DNA from: Ruminococcus flavefaciens
GTDB taxonomy: Bacteria > Bacillota > Clostridia > Oscillospirales > Ruminococcaceae
DNA: 64,000 bases
NCBI GenBank assembly: GCA_023663905.1
Contig: JAMPGO010000004.1
Span: 1-64,000 of the forward strand
Direction of reading: 5' to 3'
Each line of letters opens with the position of its first letter. Position 1 is the first letter of the stretch. The position numbers and the translations under genes are program-made. Shown piece after piece: positions 49,010 to 57,345 of the stretch. The notes beneath the pieces were generated by a model. That model had not been told where the DNA came from and made no database searches. It saw nothing but the letters and a program-made list of their open reading frames with translations.

Positions 49010-50512
49010 ATGAAAAAATTTTTACGCCCGGCGTTGTCCGTCCTGACTTCGCTTGCGGTACTTGCGGGAACGGTATCTTTCTCCACGGCATTCGCTGATA
49101 TGCAGAATATTGAAACAGGTGTGGTTGATATGTCAGACGAACAGCTGTTCTTTGATGAAACAAACGGCTTTTCCCTTGATTTTTCAGCGTTTCCAGATAT
49201 TCTCGCAGGTTCAGGCACAGACGGCTGGCTTCTCGGCGATTACCTTGACGCTAACAATAAAGCAGTATATGATGCCCTTGCCGAACTTGTTACTCCGTCG
49301 ATTGACAAAATAACCGTTAAGCTTCCCGAGCCTGTAAGCTTCACGGCTTCGGAAATCTCGTCGAGCGACCCGAATTTTTATAATGCCCTTTTCGGTGCGT
49401 GCGGAAGTGCTATGGACGCTGTTACGTTCGATATGCCTGAGATTTTCTGGCTCAATAAAAATACAATGGCAGTATCACCCGACAAGCTGACATACACCTA
49501 CAGCTGGCGCACAAAGCTCTATACATATACTATTGAATCTATCACGTTTACACCGTCCTATTACAGCGGTTTTGCCGATTTCAATGAGATTTTTGAATAC
49601 AAGAATCTTCTAGAACAGGCTGTTGAGGATTTTGTTGTCGAAGGCGAGACAAATGCCGAAAAACTGAAAGATATTCACAATAAAATCGCCCTGTTTACTT
49701 ACTATGACCTGAATGCACAGTTCTCGGGTTCTGCACTCGGCTCGCTGGTAACATCGGGCTCGGTCTGCGAAAGCTACTCAAAGGGCTTTAAAATGATTTG
49801 CGACCGTATAGGCATTCCCTGTATCTGCGTTTTCGGAAATTACAACGAGAGCGAGCAAGCCGCTCATATGTGGAATTACGTTCTTATGGAGGACGGCTAC
49901 TGGTATGCTATTGACCTTACGTGGGATGATTTGGACGGCGAGAACGGTTTTGAGTACAAATCGAGCTATTTCCTCAAAGGCTCGGACTATTTCAATCTTA
50001 ACCACACACCCTGCGAGGAATATTCCGTAGTTAAGCTGAAATATCCCGAGCTTGCAAGCTGGAATTACGGCGAAAATCCTGCATACACCACGACTTCAAC
50101 CACTTCGGCAACTACAACATCCACGACTGCAACGTCAACTACTTCCACAACAACGTCCACAATAACAACCACAATCACAACATCAACTGCTTCTACGACA
50201 ACAACTACGACCACGACAACCACTACAGCTACTACTACATCAACCACGACCCGTACAACCGCAAAGACGACTACAACCTCATCTACATCTACAACTACAA
50301 CGACGGAAGCTCCTGTGGAATACCGCTACGGCGACCTTAATCACGACGGCAAGATTTCCATTGCCGACCTCGTTTACTGCACCAGCTACGTCCTTGCAAT
50401 CGAAAAAACCGAGTATTCCTGCGACCTCAACGGCGATAACAAAGTTGATGTTGTTGACGTTATAATTATGCGAGAGATTATTGACGACCTGATTTACGGA
50501 AGACTGGACTAA
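49010..50512 (+). CDS. Secreted transglutaminase-like protein with Thr/Ser linker and type I dockerin
   Basis: 500 residues. Sec signal peptide (K-K-F-L-R-P then a hydrophobic core, cleavage near A-F-A-D at about 30). A transglutaminase-like fold at about 200-320 carries the Cys in S-V-C-E-S-Y-S-K-G, His in A-H-M-W-N-Y and Asp in A-I-D-L-T-W, the papain-like triad. About 360-430 is an almost pure Thr/Ser/Ala linker. The C-terminal dockerin (about 437-500) has two Ca-binding repeats, D-L-N-H-D-G-K-I-S and D-L-N-G-D-N-K-V-D. It should dock on a cellulosomal cohesin. The substrate of the transglutaminase-like part is unknown. AGAGGAGGT precedes the start by 8 nt. Confidence 0.93.
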   Translation: MKKFLRPALSVLTSLAVLAGTVSFSTAFADMQNIETGVVDMSDEQLFFDETNGFSLDFSAFPDILAGSGTDGWLLGDYLDANNKAVYDALAELVTPSIDKITVKLPEPVSFTASEISSSDPNFYNALFGACGSAMDAVTFDMPEIFWLNKNTMAVSPDKLTYTYSWRTKLYTYTIESITFTPSYYSGFADFNEIFEYKNLLEQAVEDFVVEGETNAEKLKDIHNKIALFTYYDLNAQFSGSALGSLVTSGSVCESYSKGFKMICDRIGIPCICVFGNYNESEQAAHMWNYVLMEDGYWYAIDLTWDDLDGENGFEYKSSYFLKGSDYFNLNHTPCEEYSVVKLKYPELASWNYGENPAYTTTSTTSATTTSTTATSTTSTTTSTITTTITTSTASTTTTTTTTTTTATTTSTTTRTTAKTTTTSSTSTTTTTEAPVEYRYGDLNHDGKISIADLVYCTSYVLAIEKTEYSCDLNGDNKVDVVDVIIMREIIDDLIYGRLD

Positions 50513-50517
50513 AACAA

Positions 50518-50545
50518 AATCCGCCATATACGGCGGATTTTTTAT
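50518..50545. terminator. Bidirectional terminator after the dockerin gene
   Basis: Stem ATCCGCC (50519-50525) with GGCGGAT (50532-50538), flanked by A and T runs, between convergent stops. Confidence 0.85.
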
Positions 50546-51316
50546 TTAAAATACAGCTTTTTTTATCATCATCAGCTCGTCATAGCTGATACAGTTCGTG
50601 AAGTTGTTGTTATCAAGCGAAACAAGAATCTCGTCAAGCTCCGCCCACGCAACTCCCTCGACTTCCGACTTCTGAAGCACGAGATTATCAGCGTCAATTT
50701 TTTCTTTGCAGAGATAAACCGCACGGATTTCGTTGTCGTGAACTTCACCGCAATTGTAACTGCTTCTGTAGAGGCTCAGAAATTCAAGATTGCCCTCCTG
50801 CAACTCGATTCCAAGCTCCTCCTGTACCTCACGGACTGCGGAAATGCGGAACTCCTCGCCCTGCGGAACGTGACCTGCGGAGGAAACATCGTAACAGCCC
50901 GGATTTATCAGCTTTTCTGCGGAACGCTTCTGCAAAAGAAGATACACGCCCATATCCTTTTCCCTGATAATCCACACGTGTACGGCAGGGTGCAAATCGC
51001 CGTCACGGTGAACCAGACAGCGTGGCTTTGCCTTTGCAAGGATATGATTTTCCTCGTCAATCAGGTTGAGGAACTCGTCTGTGATAAACTCGCAGTTGTC
51101 CTTGCAGAGCTTCCCGAAAATGCCCGTAACCTCGCTGACCGTGCTGTTTTCCTTGTTTTCATCTGAGATATACAGTCTGAAATGCGCCTGATTATTGAGC
51201 AGATATTCGGAGAGTACGTCGGCATTGTCAATTTCAGCTCCTGTTTTTGCGGATATTTCAGCGTAAATGCTTTTTCCGTCCGCAAGTTTGTTAAGATAAA
51301 TTTCAATGGTTTCCAT
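50546..51316 (-). CDS. Nudix hydrolase, isopentenyl-diphosphate-isomerase-like
   Basis: 256 residues. A complete Nudix box spans 148-170 (Gly148, Glu154, Arg162-Glu163, Glu166-Glu167, Gly169). The preceding R-D-G-D-L-H-P-A-V-H-V-W segment and the Q-K-R-S stretch are typical of the Nudix proteins similar to IPP isomerase that are widespread in Firmicutes; the N-terminal 90 residues form an extra domain. The substrate is a nucleoside-diphosphate-linked or similar compound, unknown. Own promoter; single gene. Confidence 0.9.
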   Translation of the reverse strand: METIEIYLNKLADGKSIYAEISAKTGAEIDNADVLSEYLLNNQAHFRLYISDENKENSTVSEVTGIFGKLCKDNCEFITDEFLNLIDEENHILAKAKPRCLVHRDGDLHPAVHVWIIREKDMGVYLLLQKRSAEKLINPGCYDVSSAGHVPQGEEFRISAVREVQEELGIELQEGNLEFLSLYRSSYNCGEVHDNEIRAVYLCKEKIDADNLVLQKSEVEGVAWAELDEILVSLDNNNFTNCISYDELMMIKKAVF

Positions 51317-51352
51317 AAAAAATCTCCCACAAAAAAATTTTTACCAACGGTT

Positions 51353-51381
51353 ATTATATACCCTTTGTGAGAAAAAGTCAA
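51353..51381 (-). promoter_or_regulatory. Promoter of the Nudix gene
   Basis: Minus strand: TTGACT (51381-51376), 17-nt spacer, TATAAT (51358-51353). Confidence 0.8.
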
Positions 51382-51400
51382 GAGATTTCTGAAAAAAATT

Positions 51401-51805
51401 TCAGCATTTATGAAATCCCACCGTTTTAACGTCGGCGACTATATTTCCGAGATTGTCTTTCACTGTGATGTGATAGCAGTTGACGGAGCGACCGTCCTTG
51501 ACGAGTTCAGCCACAGCCGTAAGACTGTCGCCCTTTACTGCGCCGATGAACGCAATATCAGTGCTGAGTGCGACTGTACCCATATGCTGCCAGTTTGAAG
51601 CAACGGCAAAGGCGAAATCCGCAAGCGTGAAGTGTACTCCGCCCATAACACCGCCCATTGCGTTGCGGTGAACGTCGCTGAGCTGTACACTGCACTTTGC
51701 GTAGTGGTCGCCGATTTCGTCAATCACCATACCGTTTTCGGTTGCGAACCTGTCGCCCTTGAAGATTTCACGGACTTCCGCAAGTTTTTCCTCATAATTC
51801 TCCAT
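51401..51805 (-). CDS. PaaI/YbgC-type hotdog thioesterase
   Basis: 134 residues, one hotdog domain. N-A-M-G-G-V-M-G-G-V-H-F-T-L-A-D-F-A is the long helix with the active-site Asp/Gly region of PaaI-like acyl-CoA thioesterases; the C-terminal strands include V-K-D-N-L-G-N-I-V-A. It cleaves acyl-CoA esters. Third in an operon with an acyl-CoA ligase, which could act on the same substrate. Confidence 0.9.
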   Translation of the reverse strand: MENYEEKLAEVREIFKGDRFATENGMVIDEIGDHYAKCSVQLSDVHRNAMGGVMGGVHFTLADFAFAVASNWQHMGTVALSTDIAFIGAVKGDSLTAVAELVKDGRSVNCYHITVKDNLGNIVADVKTVGFHKC

Positions 51806-51811
51806 AATACA

Positions 51812-52216
51812 TCATTCCTTGATTAAATATTCTTCCAGACCTGACGGCGAATGCTCATTGCTCATAATGAATTTTTCGGGATATGAAGATAATTTTGCCG
51901 AGACAAGCTCCTGTACTGTATAAAATTTCTCGTCTTTTTCGGGATTGTACTGACTGTTGTGATTGACAAATATAAGTATTCCGCTGAGGTTTTCCTCGGA
52001 TTCAAGCGGATTTTCGCACGGTGCGTCATAGTTGATGATTATAACGTGAAGTCCGTCGGAATTTATATCAGGGAACAGAAAAAATTCATCAACGAATGAG
52101 AGATTCTCTTCTTTAGCAAATGCAATCGATTCGTTAACATAATTTACCAGAATGTCTCTGTCAATACAATATTCAGCACTCCGAAAAAATTTTTTAATAA
52201 GCCCTAAAAATCCCAT
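51812..52216 (-). CDS. Hypothetical acidic cytoplasmic protein
   Basis: 134 residues, rich in Glu, Asp and Asn, no membrane segment. It starts 1 nt inside the acyl-CoA ligase stop and ends 6 nt before the thioesterase gene, so it is in that operon. Not recognised. Confidence 0.65.
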   Translation of the reverse strand: MGFLGLIKKFFRSAEYCIDRDILVNYVNESIAFAKEENLSFVDEFFLFPDINSDGLHVIIINYDAPCENPLESEENLSGILIFVNHNSQYNPEKDEKFYTVQELVSAKLSSYPEKFIMSNEHSPSGLEEYLIKE

Positions 52217-53850
52217 CAGTTTTTAATCTGTGCGACAACGAGGCTCTCTCCGCAGTAAATCTCACGGAGCTTTGGCTTTTCTATCTTGCCTGTCGGATTC
52301 CTCGGAACATCGGCAAAAATAATTCTGTGCGGTCTCTTGTATCTCGGCATTTTCTGGCAGAATGCGTTGATTTCCTCTTCCGTGCAGGTCATACCGTCCT
52401 TGACAGCAATAATCGCAGCGGCAATTTCGCCAAGTCGCTTGTCGGGTAGACCGATAACGGCAACGTCCTTGACAGCAGGGTGCGAGCGGAGGAAGTCCTC
52501 AATCTGTACGGGATAGAGATTTTCACCACCGCTTATAATAACATCCTTTTTGCGGTCAACAAGGTAAATAAAGCCGTCCTCGTCCTCCTGCGCCATATCG
52601 CCTGTGAGAAGCCAGCCGTCCTTAAGAGTCTCGGAAGTAGCTTTTTCGTCACGGTAATAGCAGGTCATAACACCCGAACCTTTGACGTAAAGTTCGCCGA
52701 CCTGTCCACGCTCAACAGCATTGCCGTTTTCGTCGGCAATTTTAACTTCCCAGCCGAAACCTGCCTTGCCGATTGCGCCGACCTTGTGGATATTGTCCAT
52801 TCCGAGATGAACACAGCCCGGTCCTATGGATTCGCTCAGACCATAGTTTGTATCGTACTTATGGTGCGGGAATCGTTCTTTCCAGCGTGAAATAAGCGAC
52901 GGCGGAACAGGCTGTGCGCCGATGTGCATAAGTCGCCACTGCGAGAGTTCATAGTCATCGGGATTTATTTCGCCTCTGTCAATTGTGTCAAGTATATCCT
53001 GCGCCCACGGTACGAGAAGCCATACTATGGTACACTTTTCGTTTGAAACAGTCTCGATGATAGACTTCGGCTTTACACCTTTTAAAAGTACAGCCTTGCT
53101 TCCCGACTGGAGACTGCCGAACCAGTGCATTTTAGCTCCTGTGTGGTAAAGCGGAGGAATGCACAGAAAAACATCGTCACGGGTCTGCTGGTGGTGATTC
53201 TGCTCCACTTTTGCGGAATGCACAAGACTTTCGTGATTGTGCAGGATAGCTTTCGGGAAGCCTGTAGTACCCGACGAAAAATAGATAGCTGCGTCGTCCT
53301 CGTCCGTAAGCTTTACGTCAGGAGCATCGCCCGAGCAGTTTGAAGCGTGACTGTCATAATGCTCGGCAAAAGAGGGACAGCCTTCGCCGACATAGAAGAG
53401 AAGCCTGTTACGGCTGATTTCCTCGGCGATTTCCTCGATACGTCCGATAAATTCAGGACCGAACATAAGCACGTCAACTTCTGCGAGGTCGAGGCAATAC
53501 TTTATTTCGTCAGCAGTATAGCGGAAATTCAGCGGAACAGCCAGCGCACCTGTCTTGAGGATTCCGAAATAAATGGGAAGCCATTCAAGGCAGTTCATAA
53601 GCAGTATGCCGACCTTATCGCCCTTCTTTACACCTCTTTCGAGGAGCATATTGGCGAATCTGTTGGCTTTCTCGTTGAAAACCTTCCACGTAATCTCACG
53701 GCGGTAACAGCAAACAGGGTCAGGCTCGATGAGTTCATATTCACGCCACGTCACACGTCTTGTCTCGGTAATTTCGGGGTTGACTTCCACAAGAGCGACC
53801 TCGTTTCCGTAAAGCAGAGCGTTTCTTTCAAGTAATTCTGTAATAGGCAT
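52216..53850 (-). CDS. AMP-forming acyl-CoA ligase
   Basis: 544 residues from ATG 53850 (AAAGGA upstream); the open frame reaches to 53898. Adenylate-forming enzyme: phosphate loop Y-F-S-S-G-T-T-G-F-P-K, A5-like T-N-Y-G-L-S-E-S, A7 L-L-T-G-D-M-A, A8 V-D-R-K-K-D-V-I-I-S-G-G-E-N, and catalytic Lys of P-T-G-K-I-E-K near the end. It activates a fatty or organic acid to acyl-CoA. Substrate not visible. First gene of a three-gene operon. Confidence 0.93.
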   Translation of the reverse strand: MPITELLERNALLYGNEVALVEVNPEITETRRVTWREYELIEPDPVCCYRREITWKVFNEKANRFANMLLERGVKKGDKVGILLMNCLEWLPIYFGILKTGALAVPLNFRYTADEIKYCLDLAEVDVLMFGPEFIGRIEEIAEEISRNRLLFYVGEGCPSFAEHYDSHASNCSGDAPDVKLTDEDDAAIYFSSGTTGFPKAILHNHESLVHSAKVEQNHHQQTRDDVFLCIPPLYHTGAKMHWFGSLQSGSKAVLLKGVKPKSIIETVSNEKCTIVWLLVPWAQDILDTIDRGEINPDDYELSQWRLMHIGAQPVPPSLISRWKERFPHHKYDTNYGLSESIGPGCVHLGMDNIHKVGAIGKAGFGWEVKIADENGNAVERGQVGELYVKGSGVMTCYYRDEKATSETLKDGWLLTGDMAQEDEDGFIYLVDRKKDVIISGGENLYPVQIEDFLRSHPAVKDVAVIGLPDKRLGEIAAAIIAVKDGMTCTEEEINAFCQKMPRYKRPHRIIFADVPRNPTGKIEKPKLREIYCGESLVVAQIKN

Positions 53851-53888
53851 TATATAAAATCCTTTCGTTATTTTAATCAGATATATTA

Positions 53889-53917
53889 ATTTTACCACAA
53901 AAAAGCGGAAAAGTAAA
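53889..53917 (-). promoter_or_regulatory. Promoter of the acyl-CoA ligase operon
   Basis: Minus strand: TTTACT (53917-53912), 17-nt spacer, TAAAAT (53894-53889). Confidence 0.65.
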
Positions 53918-53979
53918 CAGATTTTATAAGATTATTATCCACAAAATTACCTGACGATTATTGTGAAATTGCACAAAGG

Positions 53980-54243
53980 CTATTTGTCCCTGTAATGTGA
54001 ACCGCATTGGATTATCTGAATTGTATCGCCTGTAATACGATAGACAATACGGTTTTTATCGTCAATTCTCCTGCTCCAGTAAGACGAGAGGTCGTTTGAC
54101 AGACGTTCAGGCTTGCCGATTCCCTCGTAGCCGTTGCGGTCAATATCAGCTATAAGCTAGTGAATACGTTTCAGCGTTTTCTTATCCTGCTTCTGCCAGT
54201 AGAGATAATCTTCCCACGCATCGTCCGACCAAGATTTAAACAT
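53980..54243 (-). pseudogene. YoeB/Txe-type toxin interrupted by an in-frame amber codon
   Basis: Reading from ATG 54243, the 88-codon frame gives M-F-K-S-W-S-D-D-A-W-E-D-Y-L-Y-W-Q-K-Q-D-K-K, then R-I-H and a TAG at 54159-54157 (codon 29), and continues in the same frame with L-I-A-D-I-D-R-N, G-I-G-K-P-E-R-L-S, W-S-R-R-I and a C-terminal G-S-H-Y stretch, all as in YoeB mRNA interferases. The codon at this place is usually Glu or Lys, so GAG-to-TAG would explain it by one change. It overlaps the antitoxin stop by 8 nt, the normal arrangement. Too short in either half to show as an intact gene. Confidence 0.88.
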
Positions 54244-54493
54244 CTTCATCTACCTCGATGTTATGAATCGTACCGCCTGTCTGTTCCATTTGAAGTGCCG
54301 AACGTCGGAGGCGCTCAATATTTTCCCTTGAATAAAAAGGGTCTGTCGTAATTTCAAAAGGGATACGCTGTTCCCTGCAAACAGTCCTGAGAAAAATGGT
54401 GATAGCTGTGGACATTGACATACCGATTTCCGAGAAAAACTTTTCTGCGGATTCCTTTGTATCTTCATCAATTCTGAAATTAATCTGTGCCAT
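54236..54493 (-). CDS. RelB/DinJ-family antitoxin
   Basis: 85 residues from ATG 54493, chosen for AAAGGAG 8 nt upstream. The N-terminal ribbon-helix-helix is M-A-Q-I-N-F-R-I-D followed by S-M-S-T-A-I-T-I-F-L-R, then a toxin-binding tail ending D-E-D-V. It binds the toxin and represses its own promoter. The gene is intact although the toxin is interrupted. Confidence 0.93.
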   Translation of the reverse strand: MAQINFRIDEDTKESAEKFFSEIGMSMSTAITIFLRTVCREQRIPFEITTDPFYSRENIERLRRSALQMEQTGGTIHNIEVDEDV

Positions 54494-54513
54494 AAAATCA
54501 ACTCCTTTATTAT

Positions 54514-54542
54514 ATTGTATCACATTGTAAAGAATCTGTCAA
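54514..54542 (-). promoter_or_regulatory. Promoter of the toxin-antitoxin pair
   Basis: Minus strand: TTGACA (54542-54537), 17-nt spacer, TACAAT (54519-54514). Confidence 0.8.
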
Positions 54543-54560
54543 GTGGTTGCTATACAAGAG

Positions 54561-54881
54561 CTATTTATTTTTCCTCATTTCTTCGGCGACTTTAAGAATA
54601 AGTTCCTGCTGTTCGGGCGAGAGTTCCTTGACCGTGCTAAGAATATCAAGGCAGACAGCAGGACAATCATTTTCAGAGAAAAATTGAGCAGGAGATATAT
54701 GCAGATAGTCGCAAATGTACAGAAGCATAGGCACGGACGGCAGAGTTCTTTTATTTTCAATATTATTAATGTAACCTTCACTCTGTCCCAATGATAAACT
54801 CATATCACGAGCCGAAATCCCTCTTTCGTATCGTAATTTTGAAATTTTTTCACATATAAAGAAAAATTCACTATCTATCAT
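54561..54881 (-). CDS. XRE-family transcriptional regulator
   Basis: 106 residues. A Cro/C1-type helix-turn-helix spans about 10-65: I-S-K-L-R-Y-E-R-G-I-S-A-R-D, L-G-Q-S-E-G-Y-I-N-N-I-E-N and L-P-S-V-P-M-L-L-Y-I-C-D-Y-L. The C-terminal 35 residues are an amphipathic helix, possibly for dimers. GGAGG precedes the ATG. It is divergent from the 74-residue gene at 55027, whose promoter has a perfect palindrome, a plausible operator. Confidence 0.93.
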   Translation of the reverse strand: MIDSEFFFICEKISKLRYERGISARDMSLSLGQSEGYINNIENKRTLPSVPMLLYICDYLHISPAQFFSENDCPAVCLDILSTVKELSPEQQELILKVAEEMRKNK

Positions 54882-54960
54882 TAATTATACCTCCAAAACT
54901 TTTACGATTATTATATAATAAAAAATTTGGATAATATATAATTTAAGAAGTGATTTTGTA

Positions 54961-54995
54961 TTGACATATATAATTAAAAATGATATACTAGTATA
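54961..54995 (+). promoter_or_regulatory. Promoter of the 55027 gene with a 12-bp palindrome on the -10 box
   Basis: TTGACA (54961-54966), 17-nt spacer, TATACT (54984-54989). The -10 box is the left half of a perfect palindrome TATACTAGTATA (54984-54995). A repressor bound there would block the promoter; the divergent XRE gene is the obvious candidate (inference). Confidence 0.7.
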
Positions 54996-55026
54996 GTAAT
55001 AAACTATATTAAGGAGTAATTTTATT

Positions 55027-55251
55027 ATGACTAACAAAACTTTTTTAAGAAAAATCGCAGAGGAATACAACACCACGCCCGACGAGGTTCTCAGAGAGAT
55101 ACAGCTGGCGATTGACGAGGCAATGAATAATCCCGACCCTGAAATCCGCAGAAACTGGGAAAACATTCCGTGCAAAGGCGACAAGCCCTCGCCCGAGGAA
55201 GTCATTGCCTATATCAGCAGTGAAGTCGGCAAAAGGCGTGGCTTGTCATAA
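55027..55251 (+). CDS. Small cytoplasmic protein, possibly Spo0A-C-terminal-like
   Basis: 74 residues with an AAGGAG site. N-terminal helix-rich part T-F-L-R-K-I-A-E-E-Y-N-T-T-P-D-E-V-L, then N-P-D-P-E and I-P-C-K-G-D-K-P-S-P-E-E-V. I recall similar short clostridial proteins labelled as Spo0A C-terminal-like or sporulation-related, but the match is weak. The promoter palindrome suggests tight control. Function not assigned. Confidence 0.65.
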   Translation: MTNKTFLRKIAEEYNTTPDEVLREIQLAIDEAMNNPDPEIRRNWENIPCKGDKPSPEEVIAYISSEVGKRRGLS

Positions 55252-55315
55252 TCACCAAAAAATCTCCGCTGAAATATGCAATATGACGATTTTTGCATTA
55301 TTCATAATTTTTCCC

Positions 55316-55343
55316 TTGAATTATCTACAAAATGTGTTACAAT
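55316..55343 (+). promoter_or_regulatory. Probable promoter of the GGDEF gene
   Basis: TTGAAT (55316-55321), 16-nt spacer, TACAAT (55338-55343), followed by a 58-nt leader with GGGAGA. Confidence 0.55.
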
Positions 55344-55401
55344 TATAGTATCAGATTCTATCTCTGTTGCACAATAAATTTTTTTAATGGGAGAAGTACC
55401 A

Positions 55402-57303
55402 ATGAATTTAGGAAAAGTAGTAAACATTGCCGTTTTTGTTGCAGGTCTCGATGAAGAATACCAGAATAATATTATTGTCGGTATAAACGATTTTGCTCGC
55501 CGTAACAATGTCAATGTATCTTATTTTGCGGCTTTCGGCGGAATGATTGACAGCAAGCTCTTCGATATAGGCGAATACAGTATCTATGACCTCGCTAATC
55601 TTGAAAAGTTCGACGGTGCGATACTTATGACCAACACTATCAACGATGACGACGCAAAGGGCAAGGTTATCAGCAGAATCAAGGAATCGGGCATTCCTGC
55701 CGTTGTGTTCGACTGCGACGATTTCAGCGAATTTTACAATATCAGCATAAACAATACCATTGCTATGCGTGAAATGGTTCGCCACGTCATTCAGAAGCAC
55801 AATGCTAAAGTCATCAACTATATTTCCGGTCCGATGTCCAACCCCGAGGCTGTTGACAGACTTGAGGCATTCCGTGAGGTTATGGCTGAAAATAATCTTG
55901 AGGTTGACGAGGAGCGCATATATTACGGAGAGTTCCGTACTTTTGACGGCAGAGACGCTATCGAGAAATATATGAAGTCAGGAAAACCGCTTCCCGACGC
56001 ATTTATCTGCGCCAACGATGCTATGGCTCTTACCGCTGTCAGTGCGCTGGAAAAATACGGCTTCTGCATTCCTCTTGACGTAATAGTCACAGGTTTTGAC
56101 TATACCTACAACGCAAGAAATTTCTGTCCTGCTCTTACGACGGTAAAACGTCCGCTTTCACAGATGGGAAGCTATGCGTGCGGAGTTGTCCTCGACCTTA
56201 TTGACGGCAAGAAGCCTGCGAATAACGAGCTTGAAGCCTCCTGCGTATTCACCGAGAGCTGTGGATGTGAAATGCAGACTCCTGACAACTACAGCGAATA
56301 CCGCAAGGTTACATACAACAAGATTGAAAAGACCAACAGCAATATTCAGAAGCTGAATATTCTTGCCGCACGACTTGCCGAAACCGAGCTTGCTGAGGAA
56401 CACTTTGAAGTCATCAGGAATTTCGTCTCGGAGCTTGACTGCGAGAAATTTGTACTCTGCCTGAAAAGCAACTGGCTGGAGACATACAACAGCTCAATGC
56501 CCGACTATGATTTGTTTGACAGTATGACTGCTCCGCTTATATGGTCGGAGGAAAAAACCGAGTCGGTTGAGTATTTCAAGGGAAGCGAAATGAATCCGTC
56601 ACCCTTGAAAACGGGCGGAAATATCAGCTATTATCTTCCGCTCCATTTCAGAAACAAGGTTCTCGGCTACTATATCGTAGTAAACGGCGATTTCCCGATA
56701 GACAGCCTTCTGTGCCACACTTTCTCAATGAACGTAAGCCACTCGATTGAGAATATCCGCAAGCTGTCGCACATCAACAAGGCTATGGACGAGCTTAACA
56801 GAATCTATATAATTGACCCGCTCTGCGATATTTACAACAGAAACGGATTTATCAAGTTCGTCGATGAAACCTTCAAGGACTGCGTGAAGAATAACAAGAA
56901 GATTATGATTACCTTCATTGATATGGACGGACTTAAATTTATCAATGACAACTACGGTCACGACGAGGGCGATTTTGCTATAAAGCACCTTGCAGGCGTA
57001 ATAAAAGAATGCTGTCGTCCGGGCGAGATTTGTGCGAGATTCGGCGGTGATGAATTTGTAATGTTTGACAGCAGTGCTTCCGATTCCTCGGCAGATTCCC
57101 TTGCAAGACGTTTCAATGCCAAGCTGGAGAGCATTAACAGCATTATCAACAAGCCCTACAAGATTTCCGCAAGTCTCGGAAGCTATGTGGCTAAAGTTGA
57201 CGAAAACGACACGCTTTACAGAATCATCAAGCAGGCTGACGAGCTTATGTATGAAGTAAAGAAGAACAAGAGAAATTCACGTGCCGGCTCTGAGAAAAAG
57301 TAA
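55402..57303 (+). CDS. Cytosolic diguanylate cyclase with a sugar-binding (LacI-type periplasmic-binding-fold) sensor
   Basis: 633 residues from ATG 55402 (GGGAGA 7 nt upstream). Residues about 1-285 look like the effector domain of LacI/GalR regulators or ribose-binding proteins (I-A-V-F-V-A-G-L, D-G-A-I-L-M-T-N, F-I-C-A-N-D-A-M-A, V-T-G-F-D-Y), but there is no helix-turn-helix, signal peptide or membrane helix. A linker and GAF-like region follow, then a GGDEF domain with intact GGDEF at 548-552, preceded by D-M-D-G-L-K-F-I-N-D. RPGE stands where the inhibitory RxxD would be. It likely makes c-di-GMP in response to a sugar-like ligand. Confidence 0.9.
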   Translation: MNLGKVVNIAVFVAGLDEEYQNNIIVGINDFARRNNVNVSYFAAFGGMIDSKLFDIGEYSIYDLANLEKFDGAILMTNTINDDDAKGKVISRIKESGIPAVVFDCDDFSEFYNISINNTIAMREMVRHVIQKHNAKVINYISGPMSNPEAVDRLEAFREVMAENNLEVDEERIYYGEFRTFDGRDAIEKYMKSGKPLPDAFICANDAMALTAVSALEKYGFCIPLDVIVTGFDYTYNARNFCPALTTVKRPLSQMGSYACGVVLDLIDGKKPANNELEASCVFTESCGCEMQTPDNYSEYRKVTYNKIEKTNSNIQKLNILAARLAETELAEEHFEVIRNFVSELDCEKFVLCLKSNWLETYNSSMPDYDLFDSMTAPLIWSEEKTESVEYFKGSEMNPSPLKTGGNISYYLPLHFRNKVLGYYIVVNGDFPIDSLLCHTFSMNVSHSIENIRKLSHINKAMDELNRIYIIDPLCDIYNRNGFIKFVDETFKDCVKNNKKIMITFIDMDGLKFINDNYGHDEGDFAIKHLAGVIKECCRPGEICARFGGDEFVMFDSSASDSSADSLARRFNAKLESINSIINKPYKISASLGSYVAKVDENDTLYRIIKQADELMYEVKKNKRNSRAGSEKK

Positions 57304-57306
57304 CAT

Positions 57307-57343
57307 AAAACCCCTGTTTTTCCGATAAAAGCAGGGGTTTTGA
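57307..57343. terminator. Terminator after the GGDEF gene
   Basis: Stem AAAACCCCTG (57307-57316) with CAGGGGTTTT (57332-57341). It also follows the minus-strand small ORF ending at 57346, so it can serve both strands. Confidence 0.88.
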
Positions 57344-57345
57344 TA

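Noticed and set aside
50090-50305. Dense short repeats that look CRISPR-like or like a microsatellite
   Set aside because: They are ACA/ACT/ACG/TCA codon runs in frame with the dockerin protein and encode its Thr/Ser linker; there are no constant repeats with unique spacers.
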